A stretch of 64,000 nucleotides of DNA from Billgrantia saliphila (GCF_002930105.1 NZ_PJRN01000004.1:124001-188000), one strand, 5' to 3'. Shown: positions 40,476 to 49,575, numbered from the stretch's first letter. The notes: generated by a model from the sequence alone, not told the origin. Made by a program: numbers and translations.

Positions 40476-41317
40476 GCGCGCTCCTGTTCCCCAGGCAGCC
40501 AGAAGGTGCCACCCAGCAGCGTCTCGAGGCGTCGATAGCCATCACCCAGCGTGCCGAGTTCCTCTACCAGCAACGGTATCAGGAACACGATGTAGAGCAG
40601 CATCAGGAAGGTGAAGAGCAGGTTCTTGATTGCCAGCGACAGCGAAAATACGTTCAGGCTGGGCGCCATGCGTGCCAGGTAGGCGAGCATCAGGTCGGCG
40701 ACCAGCAGGGCGATCACCAGAGGAGCGACCATCATCACGCCCACCCGCATTACCTGGTCCAGCATACCCAGCATCGCCAAGGCGGCGCGTGACTCCAGCA
40801 CCGGCGCGAAGCGCTCGACTGGCCACAGCGCATAGCTTGCGTAGAACCCCTCGAGCATGATCATGAAGCCACCCGAGACGAAGAACAGCGCCACCAGAGT
40901 CACCACCAGCAGCGTGCTGGTGACGCCCGACTCGGTGCTGCCCATCGGATCGAGCAACTGCCCCATGGTCGAGGCACGCTGCAGGTCGACCACTTCCCCC
41001 GCCACCTCCGCCGCCCAGAACGGAATGCCGAATACCACACCGATGACGGCGCCGATCATCAGTTCCTTGATCAGCAGGGCGGCGAGACCGAAGGCCGACA
41101 ATGGCCCCAGCGCCGGCAGCGCGGAAAAGATGAACGGTATCGCCGGCAAGGCAATGGTCACGGCCACGGCGGAGCGAATCATCCCGGTCAGGCCGAGCCG
41201 GTTGAAGGCCGGCGTGATCAGGATCACCCCCAATGCTCGGGTCATGCCGATGGAAGCGGCCACGAGCATGGGATAGACCAGCTCGACAAGGAGGGGAAAG
41301 AACTCGTCGAATGTCAT
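40472..41317 (-). CDS. sctT: T3SS export apparatus protein SctT
   Basis: 281 aa, FliR/YscT/HrcT family. Six or so membrane segments; conserved PAFNRLGLTGMIRSAVAVTIALP near the N-terminus and the GQLLDPMGSTESGVTSTLLVV loop. It sits in the inner-membrane export gate with SctR and SctS. The ATG at 41317 follows GAGGTCCC; the stop overlaps the sctU start by 4 bp. Confidence 0.95.
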   Translation of the reverse strand: MTFDEFFPLLVELVYPMLVAASIGMTRALGVILITPAFNRLGLTGMIRSAVAVTIALPAIPFIFSALPALGPLSAFGLAALLIKELMIGAVIGVVFGIPFWAAEVAGEVVDLQRASTMGQLLDPMGSTESGVTSTLLVVTLVALFFVSGGFMIMLEGFYASYALWPVERFAPVLESRAALAMLGMLDQVMRVGVMMVAPLVIALLVADLMLAYLARMAPSLNVFSLSLAIKNLLFTFLMLLYIVFLIPLLVEELGTLGDGYRRLETLLGGTFWLPGEQERA

Positions 41318-41323
41318 GGGACC

Positions 41324-41593
41324 TCAGCGCGACCAGGCGGCGAAGTTGTCCAGCACCTGGTCGGTCAGGTTGACGAGCTGCCCCACCAGCAGCGGCCCTC
41401 CTACGATCAGCACCAGCATGATCACGATGACCTTGACCGCCTGGGGCAGGGACTGATCCTGAATCTGCGTTAGCGCCTGAAGCAGGCCGATGCCGAAGCC
41501 GATCACGATCGCCGCCAGCAGCGCGGGTGCGGAGAGCAACAGCACGGTCCACAGGGCATTGTTCATCAGCGTGAGGAAGATCTCGCCGGACAC
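41324..41593 (-). CDS. sctS: T3SS export apparatus protein SctS
   Basis: 89 aa, FliQ/YscS/HrcS family, two membrane hairpin helices (ALWTVLLLSAPALLAAIVIGFGIGLLQALTQIQDQSL, VKVIVIMLVLIVGGPLLVGQL). It starts at GTG 41593 with GGAGG before it. Located 6 bp after sctR and 7 bp before sctT. Confidence 0.95.
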   Translation of the reverse strand: MSGEIFLTLMNNALWTVLLLSAPALLAAIVIGFGIGLLQALTQIQDQSLPQAVKVIVIMLVLIVGGPLLVGQLVNLTDQVLDNFAAWSR

Positions 41594-41598
41594 GGTGG

Positions 41599-42255
41599 CT
41601 AGCCTCCGTAGCTGAGGATCAGGCCGTGCATCAGGCGCGACCAGCCGTCCACGGCAACGAAAAGAAAGATCTTCAGCGGCACCGAGATCAGCGGCGGCGC
41701 GACCATCACCATGCCCATCGCCATCAGCACGTTGGCCACCACCAGATCGATGACCAGGAACGGGATGTAGATCAGAAAGCCGATCTCGAAGGCACGCACG
41801 AGTTCGGAGGTAACGAAGGCCGGAATCAGTACCACCAAGTCGTCATCCTGCAGATTCTCGCGCGCCTGCTCCGACCATATGTTCTGAGTGGCATCGATGA
41901 AGAAGACGCGCTCACGCTCGTTGGCGTATAGCGACAGGTACTCCTGTAGCGGCCCGCGCAGCAGCATACCGGTCTCACGTATGTCCTCGACGCTCTCCAG
42001 CGACCCACCGTGGTTCTCGAGCCGGTAGGCAATCTCGCCAACCAGTGGCGTGGTGATGTAGACCGTCAGCACCAGGGCGATGCCGTAGAGCACCAGGTTA
42101 GGCGGCGTCTGCTGGATGCCCAGGGCGTTGCGAATCAGGAACAACACCACGGCAATCTTGAGAAACGAGGTCATGGTCACCACCGCCAGGGGCAGCAGCC
42201 CCAGGCCGGCCATGACGATGATCATGCCGACCAGGTTGGGCTCGAACTCACTCAT
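41599..42255 (-). CDS. sctR: T3SS export apparatus protein SctR
   Basis: 218 aa, FliP/YscR/HrcR family. Four membrane helices with VVTMTSFLKIAVVLFLIRNALGIQQTPPN, LIPAFVTSELVRAFEIGFLIYIPFLVIDLVVANVLMAMGM and PLKIFLFVAVDGW. It forms the helical export-gate pore with SctS and SctT. Its start overlaps the sctQ stop by 8 bp. Confidence 0.96.
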   Translation of the reverse strand: MSEFEPNLVGMIIVMAGLGLLPLAVVTMTSFLKIAVVLFLIRNALGIQQTPPNLVLYGIALVLTVYITTPLVGEIAYRLENHGGSLESVEDIRETGMLLRGPLQEYLSLYANERERVFFIDATQNIWSEQARENLQDDDLVVLIPAFVTSELVRAFEIGFLIYIPFLVIDLVVANVLMAMGMVMVAPPLISVPLKIFLFVAVDGWSRLMHGLILSYGG

Positions 42256-43390
42256 CGCCCGTGAGCCTCACTATCTGCACACCCAGGCTATCGCCAATCT
42301 CCACCAGCCGCCCCCGCCCCATGAGCCGCCCATTGACCATCAGGTCCACGGCGCCCTCCGCCGGCCGAGACAGCGGCAGCACGCTCCCCGGCCCCAGCTC
42401 GCGCAGTTCACCGAGCGAAAGCTCCAGGCGGCCGAGTTCGCACACCAGACGCATCGGCAGGCCATCCAGGGCCGCCGCATCCGTGGGCGACGGTTTCGGG
42501 TTGCGAGGATTTTCTGCCATGTCGTCACGGCTCCTGTCGTTATTGAGGGGATAGTTACCGAGAGGATCGTTGCCGGCCCGCGCCGGCTGGGGCACATCGA
42601 GGTCGTCGCCATGCCCGGCGGTTGGTGTCGTAAGCAACTTCAGGCCATCTTTCTGCTCCACCACCACGGCCATCGGGCGCCCGGCGATCGCCAGTGCCTC
42701 GGCAGGCCGTTCGAGCAGCACCACGTCGCCGGGCATCAAGCTGCGCAGCTCGTCCAGCCGCAGCCGTTGATGGCCCGCGACCCACTGCACGGGAAGAGGC
42801 AGCGCCGAGCAGGGCCTGGGTTCGACGGGAGGAAGCGCGTCCAGCAGCGGCGTGACAGCCCGCATGGCGGCGGCGCCCAGCGACAGCATCAGTTGACCGG
42901 CGCGCCCGTCGGCCTCCAGGCGCAGCGAGATGCGTATGGCCGAGGCCTCCTCGGCCGAAGGGGCCGCCTCATCCAGGCGCAGAGCAACGCCCAGTCGCGC
43001 TTCCAGGGGCTCGATCCACTCCAGCAGGGCATACTCTAGCCACAGCGCCATGAGGTCGGGCTCGCACGTCTCCAGCCCAGCACGCAGCGCCAGGCGATCC
43101 GTCAAGAGCGCCAGGCTGTCGTGGCAGAGCTGCAGCAGCGCGGGGGCGCCGCCTATCGATAGTCCCAGCGCCACGGGCAAGGGAGGCGGTTCGGCCTCCG
43201 GGACGATGCTCAACCGCAGCGCCCGCTCGCCCAAGGAGAGAACGGGCGCGGGGCGGGGGCGGTGCAGTGCGTTGAGCATGGTCATCTGCTCCGGCGACAA
43301 CCGGGGCAGGCATGCGGTATTCATCGTGTCCCCTGTCCTCGCCACCGGACCCTGCCACTCCGTCACCGGCATCAGGTCTAGCTTCGTCAT
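42248..43390 (-). CDS. sctQ: T3SS C-ring (cytoplasmic sorting platform) protein SctQ
   Basis: 380 aa, FliM/FliN-like SctQ family. The C-terminal SpoA domains are recognisable: RLRLDELRSLMPGDVVLLERPAEALAIAGRPMAVV, and the last 75 residues LVCELGRLELSLGELRELGPGSVLPLSRPAEG...VDLMVNGRLMGRGRLVEIGDSLGVQI. A low-complexity link (residues 270-300) separates them. An internal start giving a short SctQ-C is possible (MAENPRNP near 42520), but not shown. The start at 43390 shares ATGA with the sctO stop. Confidence 0.88.
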   Translation of the reverse strand: MTKLDLMPVTEWQGPVARTGDTMNTACLPRLSPEQMTMLNALHRPRPAPVLSLGERALRLSIVPEAEPPPLPVALGLSIGGAPALLQLCHDSLALLTDRLALRAGLETCEPDLMALWLEYALLEWIEPLEARLGVALRLDEAAPSAEEASAIRISLRLEADGRAGQLMLSLGAAAMRAVTPLLDALPPVEPRPCSALPLPVQWVAGHQRLRLDELRSLMPGDVVLLERPAEALAIAGRPMAVVVEQKDGLKLLTTPTAGHGDDLDVPQPARAGNDPLGNYPLNNDRSRDDMAENPRNPKPSPTDAAALDGLPMRLVCELGRLELSLGELRELGPGSVLPLSRPAEGAVDLMVNGRLMGRGRLVEIGDSLGVQIVRLTGDE

Positions 43391-43866
43391 TCCGGCCCTC
43401 CGCGCGGCAGGGTGTCTTCGAGGTCCGCCTCGAGGCGGCCTTCCTGCACGATGCGGTCGGTTCCGCGGCGACGCTCGAACAGCTTCCCCAGTGCCTCCCG
43501 GGCATGGGAGCGCTGCTTCCAGACCTCGGCCTGCCGGGCACACTCCTCGAGCAGCCGGCATCGCTCCCGCTCGGCCACCGACCGCGCGTCGGTCAGTTCG
43601 GCCTGGCGCCGCTGATGGTCGTCGATGGCCTGGCGCGCCTGCTCCAGTTCCGCCGGAGACAGGGGGGAGCCCTCCGCCGCCTCGAACCAGGCCTGTTCGA
43701 GCCGATCGAAATCGTCCTGCTCACGCGCCAGGGTAAGGTCGAGCTCGTCGATGCGGCGCGCCTCGTCCCGACAGCGCCGCTGCTGCGCCATCAGGGCGGC
43801 CTCGGCCAGTCGCTCGCGCCGCTCACGCAGCGCCATGAGTTGCTCGAGTCGGAAGCGGTCGGTCAT
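43387..43866 (-). CDS. sctO: T3SS stalk protein SctO
   Basis: 159 aa, long alpha-helical coiled coil rich in Glu, Arg and Ala (RLEQLMALRERRERLAEAALMAQQRRCRDEARRI). It has the position, size and composition of SctO/YscO/HrpO, the FliJ-like stalk that links the ATPase to the export gate. Sequence similarity is low in this family, so the call rests on the position between sctN and sctQ. ATGA overlaps on both sides. Confidence 0.82.
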   Translation of the reverse strand: MTDRFRLEQLMALRERRERLAEAALMAQQRRCRDEARRIDELDLTLAREQDDFDRLEQAWFEAAEGSPLSPAELEQARQAIDDHQRRQAELTDARSVAERERCRLLEECARQAEVWKQRSHAREALGKLFERRRGTDRIVQEGRLEADLEDTLPRGGPE

Positions 43867-45200
43867 AGCAGCAGTTCATTCATGCGTTTCTGGGTCTCCT
43901 TGAAGTCGCTGTACTCCTTCTCGCTCTGGCGCAGGAAGGCTTCGATGGCGGCATGCCTGGCCACCGCCTCGTCGGTAAGAGGGTCGCTGCCCTCGCGGTA
44001 CTCACCGACCTGCAGCAGCAGCTCGACGTCGCGATGACGTGCCAGCAGGTCGCGAATCCGGCCGGCGTTGCATCGCTGCTCGTCCGAGATGACGGTATCC
44101 ATCAGGCGGCTGCGGCTGGCGAGGACGTCGATGGCTGGAAAGTGGTCGCGCTTGGCCAGGTCGGCGCTGAGCACGATGTGGCCATCGAGAATGGCCCGCG
44201 TCTCCTCGGCGACCGGATCGAGGCTGCCGTCGCCCTCAGTGAGCACGGTATAGAGCGCCGTAATGCTCCCGCTGGCCCCCGGTCCCGCCCGTTCCAGCAG
44301 GCGCGGCAGAGCGGCGAAGAGCGAAGGCGGATAGCCGCGCCGGGTTGGCGGTTCGCCGGCGGCCAGGCCGATCTCGCGCTGGGCGCGGGCAAAGCGGGTG
44401 ATGCTGTCGACCAGCAGCAGGACGTCGCGCCCCTGGTCGCGGAAGTACTCCGCCACGGTGGTAGCGACCATGGCGGCCCGCGCCCGCTCGATGGCCGGGC
44501 GATCGGACGTGGCCACCACGCAGACCGTGCGCTGCCGGGCCTTTGCATCGAGCTGCACGTCCAGCAGCTCGCGTACTTCGCGCCCGCGTTCGCCGACCAA
44601 TCCCAGCACGATGACCTCCGCCTCGCTGCCGCGCACGATGGCGGAGAGCAGCGACGACTTGCCCACCCCGGGCTCGCCGAAGATGCCGACGCGCTGGCCA
44701 CGCGCCACGGTCAGCAGGCCATCGATGGCACGAATGCCCAGCGCCAGCGGATGCTGGATCAGCTGCCGCGCCAGAGGACTGGGGGGCTCGGCATGTACGG
44801 GGCAGAGGCGCAGGGTATCGGTGTCGCGACCCGGTGCAGCATCGATGAAGGTGCCCAGCGGACTGATCACCCGCCCCAGCAGCGCCTCTCCCACCGGCAC
44901 GCCTTGTGGCCCTCCGGTGGCGATGACCTCGGCCCGGGTGGACATACCTTGCAGGTCGCCGATCGGAGAGAGGATGGCGTGCTCCTCCTCGAAGCCGATG
45001 ACCTCGGCGGCGACATGGCGCCCGCTGAGAGGATCCCGCAGATAGCACAGCTCACCGATGCCGGTGCCGTCGACGCTGGCATGCACCAGCAGACCGCGAA
45101 TGCGCCGCACCCGCCCGTGCACCGGGCGCAGTTCGGCATCTTCCAGCCGCGCGCCCAACCGCGGCAGCAGCGATTCGAGGTCGATCTCGGGGGGCGTCAT
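43863..45200 (-). CDS. sctN: T3SS ATPase SctN
   Basis: 445 aa, FliI/YscN/HrcN family, energises the unfolding and release of substrates from chaperones. Walker A VGIFGEPGVGKSSLL (near residue 172), LGLVGERGREVRELL, Walker B VLLLVDSITRFARAQREIGLAAGEPPTRRGYPPS, and ALYTVLTEGDGSLDPVAEETRAILDGHI are complete. The start at 45200 is chosen over the open frame to 45299, since it shares ATGA with the sctL stop. Confidence 0.97.
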   Translation of the reverse strand: MTPPEIDLESLLPRLGARLEDAELRPVHGRVRRIRGLLVHASVDGTGIGELCYLRDPLSGRHVAAEVIGFEEEHAILSPIGDLQGMSTRAEVIATGGPQGVPVGEALLGRVISPLGTFIDAAPGRDTDTLRLCPVHAEPPSPLARQLIQHPLALGIRAIDGLLTVARGQRVGIFGEPGVGKSSLLSAIVRGSEAEVIVLGLVGERGREVRELLDVQLDAKARQRTVCVVATSDRPAIERARAAMVATTVAEYFRDQGRDVLLLVDSITRFARAQREIGLAAGEPPTRRGYPPSLFAALPRLLERAGPGASGSITALYTVLTEGDGSLDPVAEETRAILDGHIVLSADLAKRDHFPAIDVLASRSRLMDTVISDEQRCNAGRIRDLLARHRDVELLLQVGEYREGSDPLTDEAVARHAAIEAFLRQSEKEYSDFKETQKRMNELLL

Positions 45201-45793
45201 CGACGCGGCTCCTGGCCACTCGCCAGCGCGCGGCGCAGGGCGGTCAACTGGGCATCGAGCCCGACGTCGACGATTGCCACCGGGCTGACCAGCAGGCACT
45301 GGCCCGAGCCCAGCTGCGCATCGCCTTCGACTCGATAGGCGGGGCCTTCGGGCAATGGCGGCCCCTGAGCCAACAGCGCCTCCACGGCCGCCACCCGCTC
45401 CGGCGCGACGCGCACGCTGACTCGCATGTCATGGCGCAATTCGCGCAGGGCCTGGCGCGCGCAGCGGCTCACCAGTTCGGCGTCGTCGAACTCGCCGAGT
45501 ACGCGACGCACCATGCGCAGGGAGAGCTCGGCCAGCGACTGGCCGAGCCCCGCCAGGTAGCGCTCGACCCGCTGGGTGGTCTGTGCCAGCAGTTCGGCCG
45601 CCTGGGCCTCGCCTTCCCGCCGCCCCTCTTCGAAGCCGTCGGCGTAGGCGCTGGCGGCGGTATGTCGCGTTCTCGACTCCATCTCCCTGGCATGCGCCTG
45701 GGCGCGCTCGAGAAAAGCGTAACCATCGATCCAGGCCTGGGCCTCGTCGCTACGCAGGATGACCTTACCCGGACGCGTCGGCAGTTCGTGCAT
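45197..45793 (-). CDS. sctL: T3SS stator protein SctL (NolV-like)
   Basis: 198 aa. FliH/SctL family: a helical N-terminal part (QAWIDGYAFLERAQAHAREMESRTR) and the C-terminal FliH-type domain (ERYLAGLGQSLAELSLRMVRRVLGEFDDAELV ... LGSGQCLLVSPVAIVDVGLDAQL). It regulates the ATPase and connects it to the SctQ pods. The ATG at 45793 lies inside sctK, overlapping its end by 29 bp. Confidence 0.9.
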   Translation of the reverse strand: MHELPTRPGKVILRSDEAQAWIDGYAFLERAQAHAREMESRTRHTAASAYADGFEEGRREGEAQAAELLAQTTQRVERYLAGLGQSLAELSLRMVRRVLGEFDDAELVSRCARQALRELRHDMRVSVRVAPERVAAVEALLAQGPPLPEGPAYRVEGDAQLGSGQCLLVSPVAIVDVGLDAQLTALRRALASGQEPRR

Positions 45794-46463
45794 GCTCTGA
45801 TTCCTTGATTTCTGCATCGACGATGGCGGCGGCACAGCGCACGATGCGCGGCCCCTGCCGGCGAACCTCGGGGGAGGCTGCCTCCAGCGCCTCCTCCTCC
45901 GGCAAGCCGGCGGCCAGCCCCAGCCTCAGCCAGGCGGCGAGCTCGGGCGGCTGCAGCGACAGCCAGGCCGAGACGCAGGCCTCCCCACCGCGCCTGACCT
46001 CCCGTGCCAGCGTTTCGATGTCGTCAGCGGCCGCTGTCGCCACCGCCAGCTCGCGGTTGGCCAGTGCGGCAGCGAAGGCGGCATCGCCGAAGCGCTGCTT
46101 GAGTGCCACCACGCGCGGTGCACGAATCTCGCGCACGAAAGCGGTGGCATGCCAGATCACGCCACAATAATGGGCCAGCGTGGCACCGGCCCGCGCCGGC
46201 AGCGCCAGCAACCGGGCGTCCTCTTCGGTGGGTACGGGCAGCGCTTCGGGCGGCGTCAGGCCATGCCGGTCAATCAACCGCTGCGCCAGACGGCGCTGAA
46301 AGCGAGGATGACGCATCAGCGCCTCCAGAATGGCGTCGTCGGCAATCCCCCCCAGGCAATCCTGCAGCCAGGGGCGCGCCATGCAGCGCGCCGGCGACTC
46401 GACGAAGGATCGCCATGCCGAGGCCGACGGTTCCCGTTCGGCGACGGTATGCGTTCCGCTCAT
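45765..46463 (-). CDS. sctK: T3SS sorting-platform protein SctK (NolU-like)
   Basis: 232 aa, no signal peptide or membrane segment. Poorly conserved family; the call comes mainly from position between sctJ and sctL and from the helical, Ala/Arg-rich make-up. It links the sorting platform to the SctD ring. The start at 46463 shares ATGA with the sctJ stop; the open frame upstream is not coding. Confidence 0.75.
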   Translation of the reverse strand: MSGTHTVAEREPSASAWRSFVESPARCMARPWLQDCLGGIADDAILEALMRHPRFQRRLAQRLIDRHGLTPPEALPVPTEEDARLLALPARAGATLAHYCGVIWHATAFVREIRAPRVVALKQRFGDAAFAAALANRELAVATAAADDIETLAREVRRGGEACVSAWLSLQPPELAAWLRLGLAAGLPEEEALEAASPEVRRQGPRIVRCAAAIVDAEIKESEHARTADASG

Positions 46464-47260
46464 GTCGGCGGCTCCAGGTCGTAGGGCGCGCGCCGACGCC
46501 GCTGCCAGGTCATCCACCCCACCGCCCCGACCAGCCCCAGCAGAGCGACGGCGACGATACCGAACAGCCAACTGACACGACCGACGCTGCTCGCCGGCAT
46601 GGCGATGCCGAGAAAGGCACTCGTCTGCGGTGGCAGTATTTGCACCCGAGGCTCCAGCCTGACCGCCGCCACCGGCACCACCGATACGTTGTCGTAGGAG
46701 AGCCCGGCAATGCCGTTGGCCACCAGGGTCTTGATCCGCGGGATCAGCGGTCCCACCTCGAGTTCGGGTGCGTGGCGAATGAACACCGAAGCCGACGAGG
46801 GTGTGCTGTCCTGGCGCACCAGGTCGTTCTCGGGAAGGACGACGTGCACCCGGGCCGTGAGAACGCCGTCGATCTGCGACACCGTATGCGACAGTTCTTC
46901 GCTGAGTGCATAGAGCATCTGTGCGCGCTCCTGCACCGGCGACGAGACCAGGCTGTTACCCTGGAAGACCTCGCCAAGATTGGAAAAGCGCTCCTGGGGC
47001 AACCCCAGGCGATCCAGTATCTCCACCGCTTCGGCAAAGCGATCCTCATCGACGGTGACTGTCATGCGGTCGCCATCTGCAGCGATCCGCTTGGCAGGAA
47101 TACCGTGCCTGGCCAGCGCCGCCGCCATGACGTTGGCCTCGCGCTCGCTGAGGTCGGTATACAGCTCGGTATCACACGCCTGCAGCAGCAGCGCCAGGGC
47201 GAGAATCGACAGCGCTCGGAGCAACCCCCTGCATCGTTGGGCGAGTGGCAAGCCGGTCAT
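46460..47260 (-). CDS. sctJ: T3SS inner-membrane ring lipoprotein SctJ
   Basis: 266 aa, FliF/YscJ/HrcJ family. Signal peptide with lipobox LLLQAC (Cys29). The periplasmic ring domain is normal: ELYTDLSEREANVMAAALARHGIPAKRI, FQGNSLVSSPVQERAQMLYALSEELSHTVSQIDGV and VLPENDLVRQDSTPSSASVFIRH. A C-terminal membrane helix (about 231-252, LFGIVAVALLGLVGAVGW) is followed by a short basic tail. It shares ATGA with both neighbours. Confidence 0.95.
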   Translation of the reverse strand: MTGLPLAQRCRGLLRALSILALALLLQACDTELYTDLSEREANVMAAALARHGIPAKRIAADGDRMTVTVDEDRFAEAVEILDRLGLPQERFSNLGEVFQGNSLVSSPVQERAQMLYALSEELSHTVSQIDGVLTARVHVVLPENDLVRQDSTPSSASVFIRHAPELEVGPLIPRIKTLVANGIAGLSYDNVSVVPVAAVRLEPRVQILPPQTSAFLGIAMPASSVGRVSWLFGIVAVALLGLVGAVGWMTWQRRRRAPYDLEPPT

Positions 47261-47670
47261 CCCCGTAGCAGCGTCGAGCAGGCGCCCGATGTCTGGGCAG
47301 CGCAGGATGCCATCAGCCGAGACTCGACCGCATGGTCGAACATCGAGCCGAACGCTTCGATCATGCGCTCGAACTGGGCGTCGCCCAGCGCCTCGGCATT
47401 GTCTCCCTCGGCACCCTCGCTGCCTGCCACGGGCTTGGAAGCGTCACTCCCCTCGCCGCCCTGCCCGGAGAACACCTGCATCCGCTCGAGGGTACCTTCC
47501 AGCCGATTGAGAATGTTCTCGCCCAGCTCGGCCGGGGTCACGGCTTGCAGAGTCGAGCCGGAAGCGCGTGCCATGTGCTCGAACAGATTCTGCTCGGCAA
47601 GCGTTCCGGAATTCACCATGCCCTCCGCCATTGGGGCGGGCGTTGTGCCTGTCGTCATCGTGGACATCAT
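47257..47670 (-). CDS. sctI: T3SS inner-rod protein SctI (NolB-like)
   Basis: 137 aa, helical, no signal peptide. The C-terminal half matches the SctI/HrpB/NolB style: TPAELGENILNRLEGTLERM and the end CAAQTSGACSTLLRG, like the -LLRG ending of inner-rod proteins. The position just before sctJ is the NolB-NolT order. Starts at 47670 (ATG, GAGG nine bases before) or GTG 47673. Confidence 0.78.
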   Translation of the reverse strand: MMSTMTTGTTPAPMAEGMVNSGTLAEQNLFEHMARASGSTLQAVTPAELGENILNRLEGTLERMQVFSGQGGEGSDASKPVAGSEGAEGDNAEALGDAQFERMIEAFGSMFDHAVESRLMASCAAQTSGACSTLLRG

Positions 47671-47732
47671 CACGAATTACCTCATAACGTGTGCCTGGAC
47701 GGCAGACAATCCCTGCCGTATTCGTGTCGACG

Positions 47733-47912
47733 TCAGCCTTCGTCCTTGAGCATGTCGCCGGCATAATCCATCAAGTGCATCATCGCCAAGGAACCCACTG
47801 CCTGACCGACGATGGCCTGGGCCTGGGCGTTCTCGACGGCGGCATCAAAAGCCTGCTGATCCGTGCTGGTGAGGTCGTTGCCACCGGGTGCACCCACGGC
47901 TTCAGTCGCCAT
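47733..47912 (-). CDS. Small T3SS-operon protein, 59 aa, unknown
   Basis: MATEAVGAPGGNDLTSTDQ at the N-terminus, then a helical segment (QAFDAAVENAQAQAIVGQAV) and the end GDMLKDEG. Not recognised. It has an excellent ribosome site (AAAAGGAGG, about 8 bp before the ATG), lies between the secretin N-domain gene and sctI, and is on the same strand. It is Ala/Gln rich with two helices and no Cys, similar in character to needle or pilin subunits (usually 60-90 aa). Equally possible: a chaperone or regulator. Gene reality is likely; function is not assigned. Confidence 0.7.
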   Translation of the reverse strand: MATEAVGAPGGNDLTSTDQQAFDAAVENAQAQAIVGQAVGSLAMMHLMDYAGDMLKDEG

Positions 47913-47965
47913 GTTCGCTTCCTCCTTTTCTTCTCTTCGTTTCGTCTACTTTCTTCGTTTCGCCA

Positions 47966-48559
47966 TCATTCGCTGACGGCTGTCTCGGTCGTTCCGCCGC
48001 GAAACACCCTGACAGCTGATGGACCGCGCGGGGTCGGTTGACGCAGGCGCTCGACTTGCCTTGCCACATTGTCTATCCACGCTGGCGGCCCCCAGGCCTG
48101 GAGCGTCGAACCGCCATCCACCAGCCGCACCCGCAGCGGCGTACCGATACGGGATGCTTCGATGTTTTCCATCAACTGCTGCGAGTCGATTCCATCGAGT
48201 TCGAAGCGGCGCTGCGACATCTCTCCCCGCGTGGCGACATGCAGTACACTGCCATCGAAGAACCAGGCCAGGCCGTTGGCTGCGCTGATTCTTTCGAGGA
48301 ACTCTTCGGCGGTACCGGCGCGTATATCGCCTCGCACCCGCCCCCTTACTTCATGCGAAATCTCCACGGGAAGGGACAGGTTGTGGCCCATCTCCCGGAG
48401 TACGTCACGCACATCCTGATCGATGATGACGTAGCGATACTCGCGCTCTTTCCACTCATCCACCGGCCAACTATTCACCTGCTCTTCCGCAACACAATTT
48501 CCTGCTGTAGCGGCCAGGCCCACGCCAAGAAGAGCGAATATTGCATAACCATTTCGCAT
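47966..48559 (-). CDS. sctC1: Stand-alone T3SS secretin N-terminal domain protein (NolW/RhcC1-like)
   Basis: 197 aa. Signal peptide (residues 1-25, GYAIFALLGVGLAATAGNCVA), then an N0 domain (YRYVIIDQDVRDVLREMGHNL, RVRGDIRAGTAEEFLERIS, WFFDGSVLHVATRGEM) and an N1-type domain (LMENIEASRIGTPLRVRLVDGG). This is the N-terminal part of SctC, but the protein ends with no pore domain. Rhizobial Rhc systems have the same split, with NolW/RhcC1 next to nolB, as here. It may adapt the outer-membrane secretin to the SctD/SctJ rings. The open frame beyond 48559 is antisense to the TPR gene. No strong ribosome site. Confidence 0.85.
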   Translation of the reverse strand: MRNGYAIFALLGVGLAATAGNCVAEEQVNSWPVDEWKEREYRYVIIDQDVRDVLREMGHNLSLPVEISHEVRGRVRGDIRAGTAEEFLERISAANGLAWFFDGSVLHVATRGEMSQRRFELDGIDSQQLMENIEASRIGTPLRVRLVDGGSTLQAWGPPAWIDNVARQVERLRQPTPRGPSAVRVFRGGTTETAVSE

Positions 48560-48737
48560 CGATATCGAAAGGTTTTTTCCTATACCAAGAAGAATAAAGG
48601 TGCAGTAGTATCGAAACGTATTTGCCTTACAAGGAGACAGGCTCCCTTGGAATACCCGCAACGGAAAGCTCCTTAAAAGGCGTATTTCACGACAAGCAAA
48701 CTTGGGGCGTGCATCCACATACGAGGAGGTTTCATTG

Positions 48738-49526
48738 GTGATGCGAAACGACATACGAATGGCCGCTCTCCTGCTCTCCTGTCTGACACTCGGTGCCTGC
48801 TCGACCATCGGCAGCGGCCAGGCCGGGGAGGAAGCCCGCCTGCTCAGCCTGGCGGACGACATCGGCCAGCGCGGCGACCACGCCACGGCCGCCGCCATGT
48901 ATGAAAGGGCGGCGGAGCTGTCCGCCGACGATCCGCAGATCCATGTGCGGCTCGGCAATGCCCGGCTCAACGCCGGCAACGCGGAGGCCGCCAAGGCCTC
49001 CTTCCGTACCGCCCTTACCCTCGATATCGAAAACACCGATGCCCTGCTGGGGCTGGGCACGGCCCAACTGCGCCTCGGCGAGGTCGAGAGTGCGGTACGC
49101 AACCTGCAGAAGGCGGCGCCGGAAATAGACACTCTGGCTGCCTGGAGCCGCCTGGGCGCCGCCCACGCCCTGATGGGCCAAGGCGAACCAGCGCAGCACG
49201 CCTTCTCCCAGGCGGCGGCACTCTCGCCGCATAGCCCCGATGCCCTTACCAACCTGGCGCTGGCACATTCGCTGACCGGAGAGGACGACGAGGCCATCGA
49301 GCTGATGCGTCGTGTCAGCGACTCACCGCTGGCCGAGGAACGCCACTTCCGCAATATGGTCCTGATATTGGTGCTGGCCCAGGAGCTGGAACAGGCCCAC
49401 AGCGTCACCCTTCCGGAAATGTCTCCCAGCCAGCGCCAATCACTGATCGAGCAGGCTTCGCGCATCGGCGAGATCGCCGACCCCGCCACCCGGGCCCGTG
49501 CCATGGGCCTGGCCATGGCGCGATAA
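48738..49526 (+). CDS. TadD-like TPR lipoprotein
   Basis: 262 aa. Signal peptide with lipobox LTLGAC, then about five TPR units (ATAAAMYERAAELSADDPQIHVRLGNARLNAGN, TALTLDIENTDALLGLGTAQLRLGE, WSRLGAAHALMGQGEPAQHAF, PHSPDALTNLALAHSLTGEDDEAIEL). It looks like TadD, the outer-membrane TPR lipoprotein of Tad pili. AGGAGG at 48724-48729 fits GTG 48738 best; ATG 48741 and TTG 48735 are alternatives. It is alone on the plus strand, between T3SS operons, so it may have its own promoter in the 178-bp gap upstream. Confidence 0.82.
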   Translation: MMRNDIRMAALLLSCLTLGACSTIGSGQAGEEARLLSLADDIGQRGDHATAAAMYERAAELSADDPQIHVRLGNARLNAGNAEAAKASFRTALTLDIENTDALLGLGTAQLRLGEVESAVRNLQKAAPEIDTLAAWSRLGAAHALMGQGEPAQHAFSQAAALSPHSPDALTNLALAHSLTGEDDEAIELMRRVSDSPLAEERHFRNMVLILVLAQELEQAHSVTLPEMSPSQRQSLIEQASRIGEIADPATRARAMGLAMAR

Positions 49527-49528
49527 AG

Positions 49529-49544
49529 CACCTGGGGCCAGGTG
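49529..49544. terminator. Possible hairpin between the TPR and CpaD-like genes
   Basis: CACCTGGGGCCAGGTG is an inverted repeat right after the stop of the plus-strand gene and before the end of the convergent lipoprotein gene. The stem is short. Confidence 0.3.
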
Positions 49545-49575
49545 TCTCGGGGAAGCAGTGGCTGCAGGTGCACGT

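Noticed and set aside
48560-48737. Hrp-box or tts-box promoter in the T3SS divergent gap
   Set aside because: Neither GGAACC-N15/16-CCAC nor a convincing tts-box could be found by eye.
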